This document shows, in pieces, positions 1 through 9,421 of a stretch of DNA of 34,422 bases (position 1 is its first letter; each line of letters begins with the position of its first letter). Made by a program: the position numbers and the translations under genes. The DNA lies in NCBI RefSeq assembly GCF_000258765.1, contig NZ_AJLT01000043.1:1-34422 (forward strand), read 5' to 3'. The DNA is from Gillisia marina. GTDB lineage: Bacteria > Bacteroidota > Bacteroidia > Flavobacteriales > Flavobacteriaceae. The notes beneath the pieces are model-generated. The model saw nothing but the letters and a program-made list of their open reading frames with translations, did not search any database and was not told the DNA's origin.

Positions 1-27
1 TTTTTAAACAGCGTCTTTTATACAAGA

Positions 28-65
28 TCTTCTTCTTCTTCTTCTTCTTCTTCTTCTTCTTCTTC
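28..65. repeat. TCT/TTC trinucleotide microsatellite (about 12.7 copies)
   Basis: An uninterrupted 38-base run of the trinucleotide TCT. Two plus-strand frames are open from the window edge through it: one would end as a poly-Ser tail with a stop at 70-72, the other reads poly-Phe. The minus strand reads poly-Glu but has a stop just upstream. Whether any of these is the end of a gene lying to the left cannot be decided here. Perfect runs like this change length by slippage. Confidence 0.9.
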
Positions 66-495
66 AACCTAATCTGTTACTAATCATACAGACAAATAAA
101 TGCATTTAGCGGAAAGGGAATCATTAGGCAACGCTCAAAAAAACAGCCTTTATGTTAAAGTTAGAGATGCTTCACCAAACAACTTTAAGTAAATAAGCTG
201 AATGGAACATTTGATGATTTCAGAAGATGTAATTAGAATTACTATAGAATCTATATGGTGAATTTATAGTGAAGATAGGTTATTCATGCTCCGATGAAAA
301 AGATAGTTACGCTGTTTTTATTTATGAAGTTTAAAGTATAGTGGCTTTTCTAGTTCTTAAATATTTGAATTTACTAACTGGTAAACACTTGCATGTAAGT
401 AGAAAATTGTTCATTTTCACCTAAATAAGAATGAAACAAAGAGGACTTTAATTTTCTATTTATACACCTAAATGTAATGGTATGAAGAAAGTTTT
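66..495. other. Gene-free stretch at left edge
   Basis: AT-rich, with stops in all frames and no recognisable coding, RNA or mobile-element signature. It follows the microsatellite and ends at the stop codon of the minus-strand histidine kinase. No clear terminator for that kinase is visible. Confidence 0.5.
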
Positions 496-1605
496 TTAAA
501 CTTTAATAGGAAGTTCTATAAGCGTTTCAACTCCCAGGCCATCTTCTTTATTTCGCATGATGAAGCTGTGAGAGTCTCCGTATAAATTATAAAGACGTTC
601 TTTGAGATTCGATAATCCAACCCCACTATTGATAAGTTCTTGAGTGTCTTGAGTTATTTGTTTTCCATTGTTTTCCACCTTCAGTAAAACATGGCCATTT
701 TTTTTAAGTACAGCTATTTTTATTTCAAGATCTGTATGGTCATAGGAATAACCGTGTTTAATAGAATTTTCTACAATTGGTTGAAGAATCATCGCTGGAA
801 TATTAACATTCATTAAATCTGGATCTATTTCTTTCTCGATAGTTAAATGATCTGAAAATCGAACATTTACAATGTTTAAAAAATATTCTAAAACCGTAAG
901 TTCTTTATGTAATGTGATAAATTTCGCATCACTGTTGTACAGGATTTCTCTCAAAAAGTCACTTAAATCGGCTATTGTATCTTTAGCAAGTTTGGTATCG
1001 ATTTCTACTAAGCTAGAAATGCTGTTTAGGGTATTGAATAAGAAATGAGGTTGTAACTGAGAAGTGAGCATTTGCATTCTGGTATTTAATAATTGCGCTT
1101 CTAATAAGCCTCTTTTTTCCTCTACTTCCCGAATTTGATCTATATAATAATAAACATATATAATTAGGATCATGGCGAAATAGATTAGAAAATTGAGATC
1201 TACAACATGCATAAAACTAGTAACGTTATCTCTCCAATTTAGATCGTTTAAACTAAGTTCTCCCATTAATACACTATAAAAAATAACCACGATTCTTATT
1301 ATAACGCCTATAAATATGGAAAGCAATAAATGCAATAAAAAGATATTTTTCCAGGGCACTTTTTTAACGATTAATCTTTTAGTGCTAATAGCAATTAAAG
1401 ACATAAAAGCAATCACTATAACCCAGTCTACCAAGTACCCGTGAATAATGATTTCCCACATGCTATACTTAACTTCTTTATACACATAAGCACGCATATA
1501 AAGCGTTTTGGAAATAAAAACGATATAAAAGAGGGTGTAGAAAGCCGCTAGCAATAAAATTAATCTGCCATCTATATATTTTTTCTTAAAGTGTAATAAA
1601 TTCAT
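496..1605 (-). CDS. LytS/YehU-type membrane sensor histidine kinase
   Basis: A 369-residue inner-membrane kinase of the His_kinase (PF06580) class. Four hydrophobic segments (about residues 14-32, 55-75, 88-110, 135-155) are followed by a short coiled linker and the H-box QLQPHFLFNTLNS, with phospho-acceptor His187. The ATP-binding part has the N-box LQPIVENSIKHG (Asn280) and a GVGLSNLKERL G-box near the C-terminus. There is no periplasmic sensor domain, so the signal is probably sensed in the membrane. It follows the response regulator gene with one base between them, so the two are co-transcribed and form a LytS/LytR-type pair. Family assignment is firm; the signal and targets are unknown. 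Confidence 0.93.
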   Translation of the reverse strand: MNLLHFKKKYIDGRLILLLAAFYTLFYIVFISKTLYMRAYVYKEVKYSMWEIIIHGYLVDWVIVIAFMSLIAISTKRLIVKKVPWKNIFLLHLLLSIFIGVIIRIVVIFYSVLMGELSLNDLNWRDNVTSFMHVVDLNFLIYFAMILIIYVYYYIDQIREVEEKRGLLEAQLLNTRMQMLTSQLQPHFLFNTLNSISSLVEIDTKLAKDTIADLSDFLREILYNSDAKFITLHKELTVLEYFLNIVNVRFSDHLTIEKEIDPDLMNVNIPAMILQPIVENSIKHGYSYDHTDLEIKIAVLKKNGHVLLKVENNGKQITQDTQELINSGVGLSNLKERLYNLYGDSHSFIMRNKEDGLGVETLIELPIKV

Positions 1606-1606
1606 T

Positions 1607-2371
1607 TTAAATTCCTAGTTGAAGTAAAAAATCCTTTTTATTGGATTTACTTACCCTAATTAATTTATTGTCTTTCATTCTCACATCCAGTTCAGAATAA
1701 TCTGAGTGAACTATTTCTTGAATATAATTGATGTTTACTATGGCTGATCTATGAATTCTGAAGAAGATTTTCTGATTCAATACTTTGATTAATTTCTTCA
1801 ATGATTCTCTTAAAACATACTTGTTTTCTTCGGTATAGATTTCTGCATAATATCCTGAAGCACATATGTATTTTATTTTTGAAGGGTCTAATAAGATAGT
1901 GCGATGTCCTTGTTTTACAGGCAATCTACTGGCCGCTTCTTTAGCTTCCTTTTTTTCTTCATTCAATTTAAAAAACTCCTTCATCTTCTTCTCAAAATTG
2001 AGATCGATCTCCGGTTGACTTAGATTAAGTAATTTATCGATGGTTTTATAAAAACGCTCATCTCGATATGGTTTCAGAAGAAAATCGAATGCCTCAAAAT
2101 CGAATGCTTTTAGTGCATAATGATCATATGCAGTAACGAATACAATAATAGGTTTAGGTGTGATCGTTACGTTTTGCAACACCTCAAAACCATTCATGTC
2201 TTTCATGTTAATGTCCAGAAATACAAGATCTGGTTTAAGCTCATTAATCCTTTGTATAGCTGTCTTCCCGTTGGAACATTCTTCTATTACCGTAATTTTT
2301 TCTACGGTTGTTAGGAGGTTTAAAATTCGTTTTCGAGCTAATGTTTCGTCATCTACTATAAGTGCTTTCAT
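1607..2371 (-). CDS. LytTR-family response regulator
   Basis: A 254-residue cytoplasmic DNA-binding regulator. The receiver domain (about 1-120) shows the acidic pair Asp7/Asp8, phospho-acceptor Asp53 in the context VFLDINMKDMNG, a Thr in FVTAYD and Lys100 in FLLKPY. The C-terminal half (about 150-254) is a LytTR DNA-binding domain, with IKYICASGYYAEIYT and FFRIHRSAIVNINYI as typical blocks. The linker is charged and Lys/Glu-rich. It is the first gene of a two-gene operon with the downstream LytS-type kinase, which presumably phosphorylates it. Targets cannot be read from the sequence; the neighbouring AraC regulator and SusCD locus are only candidates by proximity. Confidence 0.94.
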   Translation of the reverse strand: MKALIVDDETLARKRILNLLTTVEKITVIEECSNGKTAIQRINELKPDLVFLDINMKDMNGFEVLQNVTITPKPIIVFVTAYDHYALKAFDFEAFDFLLKPYRDERFYKTIDKLLNLSQPEIDLNFEKKMKEFFKLNEEKKEAKEAASRLPVKQGHRTILLDPSKIKYICASGYYAEIYTEENKYVLRESLKKLIKVLNQKIFFRIHRSAIVNINYIQEIVHSDYSELDVRMKDNKLIRVSKSNKKDFLLQLGI

Positions 2372-2616
2372 GATTTTGCAGAATTAACATCTACTGCAAT
2401 TTAATCAATTATTAGTTTTAATTTGAGATAGTGGTGGCCTTTCACTTCAGCATACTGGAGTTTCAATGCAGTAAGAGGATAGCTTGAATATTTATATTAG
2501 GCGCTCACTTATATTCCTTGAATCTGTTGACCTGAAGAGTTCTTGGAAAAAAATAATTATGAATTGAAGCGCGGTGATATTTCTACGTTAGAAATAATTG
2601 TTGAAAAAAGTAAATA

Positions 2617-3727
2617 TTAGTGAGCAATACTTCTCTTTAAATAATTTGTAGGTACCGTCCCCGTAAACTTTTTAAAGGCTTTATAAAAAGAAACTTTGTT
2701 ATTAAATCCACATTGATAAGCAGTTTCTGTAATATTTAATTCTACTCTAGGATTTTCTAATATTTTAACCGCTTCTTCCACACGGTGTTTATTAATAAAA
2801 TCATAGAAACCCATGTTAAAATGCTCATTTATAATTTGAGACATATGGTGTTTAGAAACCCCTATCGCTTGAGAAAGATCATTCAAGGTGAGATCGTTAT
2901 TGATGAAGGGCTTATCTGCTTCCATATAGTTTAGCAGTTTTTGCTTGTAGTCTATAGATAAAGATTTTGATAACCCGGACTTTTCATACTTTTTAATTAA
3001 TAAGACTTCAGATAAAGTTCTACCATTAAATATTTCCGGATGCATATATCCAAAAAAAAGTAGTAAGGATCACAAAAATTATCATCGCAAAGGTTAATGC
3101 AATATCGTACTCCTTAATAATTATATTTAGGTAGGATAAAACATAATAAGAGGCCCATGAAATGGAGAAAAAAAGAAAACAAATGCAAATTACCCGAATC
3201 CAATTATTCACGCGTTTGTTGGAAACGGAATGCTCTTTAAAATAGGCATATGTAAAAAGCCCATACATTAAAAGCACTAGGCTCAATAAATAGGCAACAA
3301 TATTAGGTGCTATTGGGAAATAGGTATCCAGCATATTTTGAGAATTGAGAAGATCCCGAAGTTCTAATGGCAATAAATAATATTGAGTAAAAAGAATGAA
3401 TACCACAAATGTTGGGATAAGATGGAGTAAAACTTCTTTCCATTTTATTAAACTCTTGAGCAGCATTCGCTTTACATAGAAATAAAACAAGGGTCCATAC
3501 AGCGAAAGCGGTATAAAATAAACAAAGTTTAATCTTCTAGTGAGATCCAAATGGGATCCAGTCCAATATAATACATTATAAAATATATTGAAAGAAAAAA
3601 GGAGTAAGAAGACACTCCAGATAAGATTAGCTGTTTTATCCCCCTTTTTATGAAAAAGGAGCATTAAAGCCATAAAAAGTGCTTGAATAGAAAAAGCTGC
3701 TGCTATTACTTCCCAAATATTCATCAT
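2617..3727 (-). pseudogene. Membrane-anchored AraC-family regulator, split by a frameshift
   Basis: Two overlapping reading frames together form one regulator. The first (3727 to 3026, 233 residues) is the seven-helix membrane half; the second (3045 to 2617, 142 residues) holds the AraC helix-turn-helix pair (LSQAIGVSKHHMSQIINEHF, then ITETAYQCGFNNKVSFYKAF). The frame breaks at a run of eight A on the plus strand (3052-3059, T8 in the coding strand). Dropping one T joins ...TTFF to GYMHPEIFNG..., giving a continuous protein of about 370 residues. As written the protein would have its membrane part but no DNA-binding domain. Causes could be a real mutation, a reversible slippage switch, or an assembly error. 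The rest of both halves is intact, so any damage is recent. Confidence 0.88.
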
Positions 3728-3922
3728 TTCTTAAATTTTTAAAATTTAATACTGATAACTTGAGTAGAATTATTGAAATTATAGCAGGGTGTTCGTAAAT
3801 CTAACTGGTTAAAATTAGGAATTTAAATTTACTCTACCATTTTTAAAAGCAATTTAATTTAAATAAATTACTGATAATCGGTTAGTTACTGTGTTTTGAT
3901 TATATCTGGGGGTCTGTTGGAT

Positions 3923-4045
3923 TTAACTGCCAAAGGGTTCTGTGTATTTAGATCCATAATCCGTAAATCTACTTCGGGAATCTCGTAAACCTAGATAAGT
4001 GTTAACATTTTCTTTAGGATTATTCGCTTCATTTACTTCAGCAAA
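3923..4045 (-). pseudogene. Possible coding relic (40 codons), family not recognised
   Basis: Read on the minus strand from 4045, a frame of 40 sense codons has well-behaved, protein-like composition (starting FAEVNEANNPKENVNTYLGL and ending near YTEPFGS) before a stop at 3925-3923. There is no start codon, and a stop lies directly upstream. It looks like the C-terminal end of a gene whose front has been lost. I do not recognise the family. Confidence 0.3.
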
Positions 4046-4051
4046 TTATAT

Positions 4052-4190
4052 AATGGCAGGCAGGAATAGCGTTCTATACTGCACCAATGATCATCGTTGT
4101 TATTCTTACAGAGATGTTCATTACTGATTTGTTTTCTTATTTGAACTGATATTTGAATTAGCCAAAAAAATATCTCTTCTGCCTGCCATT
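4052..4190. repeat. 12-bp inverted repeat 115 bases apart
   Basis: AATGGCAGGCAG at 4052-4063 recurs as its exact reverse complement at 4179-4190, with partial similarity continuing on both sides. The 115 bases between are AT-rich and encode nothing recognisable. It could be the ends of a small non-autonomous element, two binding sites, or chance. Confidence 0.5.
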
Positions 4191-4232
4191 TATAACTGCT
4201 TTCACTCAAATTAATTTGTATAATCTTAATTT

Positions 4233-4507
4233 ATGAAAGTAAAAAATTACTTAATGTTAGTGGTATTTATGTTTTTTGGGGTAACATTAACCTTAGCACA
4301 GGAAAAAATGGTAACAGGAACCGTCTCAAATGAGGAAGGTTTACCATTGCCCGGAGTAAATCATTAAAAGTAATTACCTATGGAGCAACAGCACCAAGCG
4401 GCACAGTAACAGATAGTATCAATTTTACTGCAGTATTTTCTGATGTTCCAGATGACGTTTGGACATATACAGGTTATAGAAGAACAGGATTTTTAGAGGA
4501 TGAGTAA
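4233..4507 (+). pseudogene. Deletion relic: SusC N-terminus joined to the tail of another exported protein
   Basis: From ATG 4233 a 44-codon frame encodes a signal peptide (Met-Lys start, hydrophobic core, LTLAQ cleavage site) followed by VTGTVSNEEGLPLPGVN, the start of the carboxypeptidase-regulatory-like domain that opens SusC receptors, then stops at 4365. A second plus-strand frame, offset by one base and overlapping it, runs from about 4361 to the stop at 4505 and reads like the C-terminal end of an unrelated exported protein (for example SDVPDDVWTYTGYRRTGF). The simplest reading is one deletion, with its junction near 4355-4370, that removed almost all of a second susC and the genes after it. 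It lies on the strand opposite the surviving SusCD pair. Confidence 0.75.
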
Positions 4508-4560
4508 TTAACTAACAATTAATCAATAAAACATAAAGAAAAAACTACATTAGCATTAAT

Positions 4561-4597
4561 AAGCCCGGTATGAAAAATTGAATTTCATACCGGGCTT
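4561..4597 (-). terminator. Strong hairpin 3' of susCD
   Basis: A perfect 15-bp stem (AAGCCCGGTATGAAA at 4561-4575 with its complement at 4583-4597) and a 7-base loop, starting 20 bases past the susD stop. No long U-run follows on either strand, so it may act as a 3'-end stabiliser or a weak terminator for susCD. Confidence 0.6.
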
Positions 4598-4617
4598 CAT
4601 TATTATGCTGAAAAAAA

Positions 4618-6119
4618 TTAGTCTTTGTCCCACCAGACTCCAACGCTAATTGGTTGTAACACTTTACTAACCTCTTCGCCATTTCTCGTTTGTTCTGTAG
4701 ATGGATATTGTGCTCTTCGAACCCACTCACCATTTAAAGTTTCGTTATGGTTAAATGGTAATTCTAACCCTACAAAGACATTAGGATCAAAATCATACCT
4801 TCTTAAGTCAACGAAAGATTCCGGGTTTAGAAAGGTAGCGATATATTTTTCTCGCATTATCAAAGCAAGTGTGAGATTATCTGCTCCTACGCCTACCGAA
4901 GTATCCATTAAATAGCTACACTCTCTACGCCAGAAACTCCTAATTTATCCATGTTGGCCTGAATTCCTTCTAAATATGCATTATAAGCTTCAGCAGTGCT
5001 TCCCACAGAAGTTGGAGTCCCACCATTTTGAAGAAATAAGGCTTCAGCTTCAATAAACTTTAATTCGGCATAACTTCCCATAATGATCGGGGCAGTTTGA
5101 GAAGAATAAAAGTTATCTGCTCCAAAATCTGTATTTGCGCTAATATTAGGATCATCCTCTGTTGCTCCAAATTCATGAACTCCACCGGTTCCATTTAAAG
5201 CTCCTAAGTATTCGGTATCATTTTCACCAATTGTAGTAATAAGCGGCAATCTTGGATCTATATCTATAGATGAAAATGGAATGGCTGAACCATCCATTAA
5301 ACTTACTGTTTGATCTGAAAGTAGTACTGAGAAATTCCCTGTATTGTTTGGCAATACAACCCCGGCATACCACGGATTAAAATTTCTTGTGTTATAATTT
5401 AGTTGAAAATCATCTGCATTGTTCGTAAATGAACTAGCAGCATTAGCTAATGCTTGGGTGATAGCTGTGTTCTGATCTATTTCAGTTAAATGAATAGCAT
5501 ACCTAGCTTTTAAAAAATAAGCTGCTTTCTTCCATTTTGAAAGATCTCCATTATAGATGAGGTCTTCTTCTCCCACACTAGAAGTTCCTGTAGCATCAAA
5601 AATAGCGATTGCTTCATCTAGTAATGTATTGATTTGATTGTATACAGATTCCTGAGAATCAAAAGATGGAGTAAAATCTTCTTCTCCCATTGTGGCCTGA
5701 GAGGCAGGGATATCTCCCCACTGGTCTGTTGCCAAGCCTAGGTTTATTGCTTGTAGTACCTTTGCAATTCCAACATATGCATTGTTAGCATCATTATCTA
5801 CTAAAGATATAAGTGCATTCAGGTCTGGTAGCGTTTCAGCATAAATAAGATTCCATGCTTGGGTTAATTGAGTTTCCTCATGAGTATCTGCACTAGGCTC
5901 AAAATATGAAGCAATTTGTTGGGAATATTGAGTGATTCCTAAGGCAACATTATAAAAGGCACTTGATGTATTTACTATAGCTGTAGATAATAAATCTTTA
6001 GGTTCCAGATTTTCCAACAACTCTTTGTTAGGGTCTAGATTATCTCCAAGATAATCATCACAAGAATATATCGCAGTAACTGATAGTAGTAAGAGTATGA
6101 TATTTTTTATAGTTTTCAT
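4618..6119 (-). pseudogene. SusD/RagB-family outer-membrane lipoprotein, frameshifted
   Basis: The first frame (6119 to 4908, 403 residues) starts with a lipoprotein signal (Cys20 in AIYSCDDYLG) and carries the SusD-like helical repeats. The second frame (to 4618) holds the usual SusD C-terminal block (NLTLALIMREKYIATFLNPE, then VDLRRYDFDPN). Reading the second frame backwards gives a natural join ...SYLMDTSVGVG just before the stop of the first, so the frame was lost between about 4911 and 4945, perhaps at the GAGAG repeat. Full length would be about 500 residues, normal for SusD. SusD caps the SusC channel and binds the substrate; losing the last 96 residues probably destroys folding. It starts 3 bases after susC. 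The nutrient is unknown because no degradative enzyme lies nearby. Confidence 0.9.
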
Positions 6120-6122
6120 TTT

Positions 6123-9100
6123 CTAAAAATTTAAATTAATACCAAATAAGTAACTTCTTGTATTTGGAATATTCAATCCGGTAAATCCATAAGCATTGGT
6201 TCCAGCACTAAATTGACTTCCTTCCGGATCGTAGCCCCTAAAAGGAGTGTCTATCCAAAGATTTGTTCCTGTAAAACTTAGTGTAAAACTATTTATGAAT
6301 GTTGGTTCTAATAGTTTTTGAGACAGGTCGTAGGATAAGGTTACATTTCTTAACCTCCACCAAGAAGCATCTTGAACAAGTATTTCTGAAGCTCTATTAT
6401 AAATTGAAGAGCTTCGATAGTAATCTTCTGTAATTACCACCGGAATATTGTTTGGAGATCCATCTTCTAGAACTCCTTCTAAGACAATTTCTTCATCTCT
6501 AAACTCAGTAATTTTTAAATTCCCGTTTCTTATACCATTACGTTGCCCAGAATCATAAAGATCTCCACCTTCTTTTCTTTCTAATAAAAAAGATAAAGCA
6601 AGGCCTTGGTATTTAATGCTACTACCAATACTACCTGTCCAGTCTGGTAATGCATTTCCAACTTTTACTCTGTCAGATGGATTATCTGCAACAACTCTTG
6701 GAAAACCATCTTCTTGGATTATTCTATTTCCGTTTTCATCACGTTCCCATACATAACCGAAAAGGTCGCCCGGAGCACCTCCAACTTCTAATTTAGAGAT
6801 CACACCCGCAAAACCGCTATCAGCAAAAATTATTTCATCTATTCCTTCCGGAAGGGATAATACTTCAGCATCTACTGTAGAAAAGTTTAATGTGATATCC
6901 CAGTTAAAATCATCGGTTTTTATAGGTACAATATTTACTAAGGCTTCAAAACCTTTATTTTCTATCTCACCGGCATTCAGCACAAAAGTGTCGAATCCTG
7001 ACGACTGTGCCACAGGAACCGGTAATATTTGATCTTTACTCTTTTGTATATAATAAGTAAGGTCAAAACTCAACCTGTTTTCAAAAAACTTAAGCTCTGT
7101 ACCAAATTCCAAAGCAGAAGTGCGCTCAGGTTTTAATTGATTGGAACCTCCTTCTCGATCCCTTGAAAACCCATCTACAGTTCCAAATGGGAAATTATTC
7201 GGATTATCATAATAAACACCTACATACGGTGGTGCATCTTTTCCAACTTCGGCATAGGAAGCTCTTAATTTAGCATAGGTTATAAATTCCGGTAAACTTT
7301 CTGAATCTCTTAAGGTTTGAGATAGTACATAACTTAGATTGAAAGATGGATAAAAGAAGCTTCTATTTTCCTTGGGTAGCGTAGAAGACCAGTCGTTTCT
7401 TCCGGTAATGTTTAGGTATAAGGTGTTTTTGTAGTCCAACCGTAAGTCCCCAAACAACCCAACTATTTTTCTTTCTGTCCCACCTTCATCGGTAAAAAAA
7501 TTGGTAGCTTCCTCAAAAGAACCCAAGTTATCAGGGTTTAATCCTTCTGCACGATTAGTAAGTCGTCTCGTCTCGATATCAGAAATTTGATTTCCTACTA
7601 AGAGACTTCCAGAAAAGTCTTCATTAAATTCATGAGAGAGTGTTACAAATAAATTTGAGGTAAGTTCATTGTAATTTAGGCCTTCTTGCACTATAAATCC
7701 TTCTGTAGCAGAACCAGGATCTATATCTGGCGGAACGAATCTTCGCCTGGAATCGTGGTAATTATCTATACCAATTTGATACTGTACACTAGCCCAATCT
7801 GTAAATTCATATTTAAACTGAGTATTAGCTAGAATTCGATTTACCTGGCTGTCCAAATAACTCACTTCAGCAAAATACCTTGGATTATCTACCACTCCAG
7901 CGGTATAATTTCGTTCATTTCCATTGGGTAATAAATAATCGTTCACATCAAAAGTAGGAGTCCAGTAGGACAGAGAACTCATTATAGATTTATCTCCTCC
8001 ATTGGGCAATCTCCCTTCAGATCTTATGTAAGAAATGGAAGGATCTATTGTAAACTTATTTGTGATATTTATAGAACCAGAGAGTTTGAGCGAAGTTCTG
8101 TCAAAATCTGTATTTGGCACTATACCTTTGTCGTCCAATCTGGAAAGAGATCCAAAATACGTATAACTTTCCCCACCGCCACTTGCACTAAAGGAATTAT
8201 TGAAAGTAAGGCCTGTTCTAAAGAAATCGCGGAAGTTATCATAGATAGGTTCCCCAGCAGCATACTCCGGCCCCAGACTCCAAAACCCGAAAGTTCTTCC
8301 ATCGTTATAATCATAGCCGTCAGGAGCATTATCGTTGGGAATAGAAACAATTTCTCCACCTCGACCTTCTCTCCATTTGGTTTGTACTTCTGGAACCACG
8401 CTTACTTCGTTTACACCTAAGGAAGTTTTAAAATTATATTGAGTTTCTCCACTTTTTCCTTTTTTAGTGGTTATAAGTACCACCCCATTTGCGGCTCTTA
8501 AACCATAAAGTGCTGTAGCCGCTGGGCCTTTTAGGATAGAAACACTTTCTATATCGTTAGGGTTTATATCTGCCCCTCTGTTGGTGAATGAAAATTGTTC
8601 TGCACTAGAAGGAGCATTAGAACCCGTACTTGGTAATAAACTTCCCGTTGGTGCCTCATTACTAATTGGAATCCCATCTACTACAAACAAGGGCTGATTG
8701 TTGGCATTTGGATTAAGAGAGGTAATACCTCGAATAATAATGCTGGAACCCGCTCCTGCGGCACCACTACTTGCATTAATATTAACCCCTGCAACTTTAC
8801 CTTGAAGTCCACCCAATACATCGGTATTATTATTTCGGGTTAGCTCTTCGTTCCCGACTTCTTGGACGGCATAACCTACGGATCGTTTTTCTTTTTTAAT
8901 ACCAAATGCCGTTACAACAGCTTCATTTAATTGCTCGATATCGTCTACCAAAACAACATCTATCGTGGAGCTATTGCCAACGGTGACATTTTGTGTACGC
9001 ATACCGATAAATGTAAATTTTAAAGTATTACCCTCTTGGGCAGTAATAGAGTACTCTCCATTAAAATTTGTAGTTGTTCCTTTATTGGTTTCAACAACAA

Positions 9101-9215
9101 CTATGGTTACCCCAGGAAGTAGCGTTCCATTTAGGTCGGTGACTTTTCCTGTAATAATCTGTCCATAAGAAATAGCACAAAATAAAAGAATTAGTCCAGT
9201 AATAATTTTTCTCAT
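6123..9215 (-). CDS. SusC/RagA-family TonB-dependent outer-membrane receptor
   Basis: A 1,030-residue receptor. It has a signal peptide (MRKIITGLILLFCAISYGQ), a carboxypeptidase-regulatory-like beta domain (about 20-105; ITGKVTDLNGTLLPGVTI), a plug with VDGIPIS and SILKGPAATALYG blocks (about 115-250), then a beta-barrel ending LFGINLNF with the expected C-terminal Phe. There is no N-terminal STN domain, so direct anti-sigma signalling is unlikely. It is intact, and 3 bases separate its stop from susD, so both form one transcript. It imports a large nutrient using TonB energy. The substrate cannot be named: there is no glycoside hydrolase, peptidase or sulfatase next to it. With susD broken, function of the pair is doubtful. 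Confidence 0.96.
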   Translation of the reverse strand: MRKIITGLILLFCAISYGQIITGKVTDLNGTLLPGVTIVVVETNKGTTTNFNGEYSITAQEGNTLKFTFIGMRTQNVTVGNSSTIDVVLVDDIEQLNEAVVTAFGIKKEKRSVGYAVQEVGNEELTRNNNTDVLGGLQGKVAGVNINASSGAAGAGSSIIIRGITSLNPNANNQPLFVVDGIPISNEAPTGSLLPSTGSNAPSSAEQFSFTNRGADINPNDIESVSILKGPAATALYGLRAANGVVLITTKKGKSGETQYNFKTSLGVNEVSVVPEVQTKWREGRGGEIVSIPNDNAPDGYDYNDGRTFGFWSLGPEYAAGEPIYDNFRDFFRTGLTFNNSFSASGGGESYTYFGSLSRLDDKGIVPNTDFDRTSLKLSGSINITNKFTIDPSISYIRSEGRLPNGGDKSIMSSLSYWTPTFDVNDYLLPNGNERNYTAGVVDNPRYFAEVSYLDSQVNRILANTQFKYEFTDWASVQYQIGIDNYHDSRRRFVPPDIDPGSATEGFIVQEGLNYNELTSNLFVTLSHEFNEDFSGSLLVGNQISDIETRRLTNRAEGLNPDNLGSFEEATNFFTDEGGTERKIVGLFGDLRLDYKNTLYLNITGRNDWSSTLPKENRSFFYPSFNLSYVLSQTLRDSESLPEFITYAKLRASYAEVGKDAPPYVGVYYDNPNNFPFGTVDGFSRDREGGSNQLKPERTSALEFGTELKFFENRLSFDLTYYIQKSKDQILPVPVAQSSGFDTFVLNAGEIENKGFEALVNIVPIKTDDFNWDITLNFSTVDAEVLSLPEGIDEIIFADSGFAGVISKLEVGGAPGDLFGYVWERDENGNRIIQEDGFPRVVADNPSDRVKVGNALPDWTGSIGSSIKYQGLALSFLLERKEGGDLYDSGQRNGIRNGNLKITEFRDEEIVLEGVLEDGSPNNIPVVITEDYYRSSSIYNRASEILVQDASWWRLRNVTLSYDLSQKLLEPTFINSFTLSFTGTNLWIDTPFRGYDPEGSQFSAGTNAYGFTGLNIPNTRSYLFGINLNF

Positions 9216-9261
9216 AATTTATTGAATTTTGGTTGGTAAAAATTTCAGTAAAATTGATTGG

Positions 9262-9294
9262 CAAAATTAAAATGCTGAAAATCCTGTCATACAA
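9262..9294 (-). promoter_or_regulatory. Bacteroidota-type promoter of susCD
   Basis: On the minus strand TTG (9294-9292) is followed after 22 bases by TAATTTTG (9269-9262), matching the TAnnTTTG -7 element of the Bacteroidota sigma factor. The expected start point leaves a leader of about 40 bases before the susC ATG. Confidence 0.6.
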
Positions 9295-9421
9295 TATGTT
9301 GTACAGCAGTCATCTATTTAATTTATGTAGGGTAGGATGTTACTAAGTAACTTAGTATTCTAAAAGTAGTAAGAATTTTTGAATTGTCTTTTTTCTTGAA
9401 GTTTCTATTATAAATAAACCT

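Larger units (their letters stand above)
3728..4232. other. 505-base gap with decayed sequence
   Basis: No intact gene. It contains a minus-strand coding relic (3923-4045) and a 12-bp inverted repeat (4052-4063 and 4179-4190), annotated separately. The rest is AT-rich and unremarkable. The gap lies between a broken regulator and a receptor relic, which fits a site of past deletions. Confidence 0.6.

Noticed and set aside
3026..3059. Programmed ribosomal frameshifting in the AraC gene
   Set aside because: Joining the frames needs skipping of one base at a T8 run, without a known stimulatory structure; mutation, slippage variation or sequencing error are simpler.
4048..4215. Open minus-strand frame of about 55 codons between the inverted repeats and beyond
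   Set aside because: It has no start codon, its composition is not convincing, and it overlaps the promoter area of the SusC relic; treated as chance.
4545..4915. Short open frames on both strands over the end of susD
   Set aside because: They lie over the susD C-terminal segment or the terminator hairpin and have no protein-like features; the conserved SusD motif explains the region.
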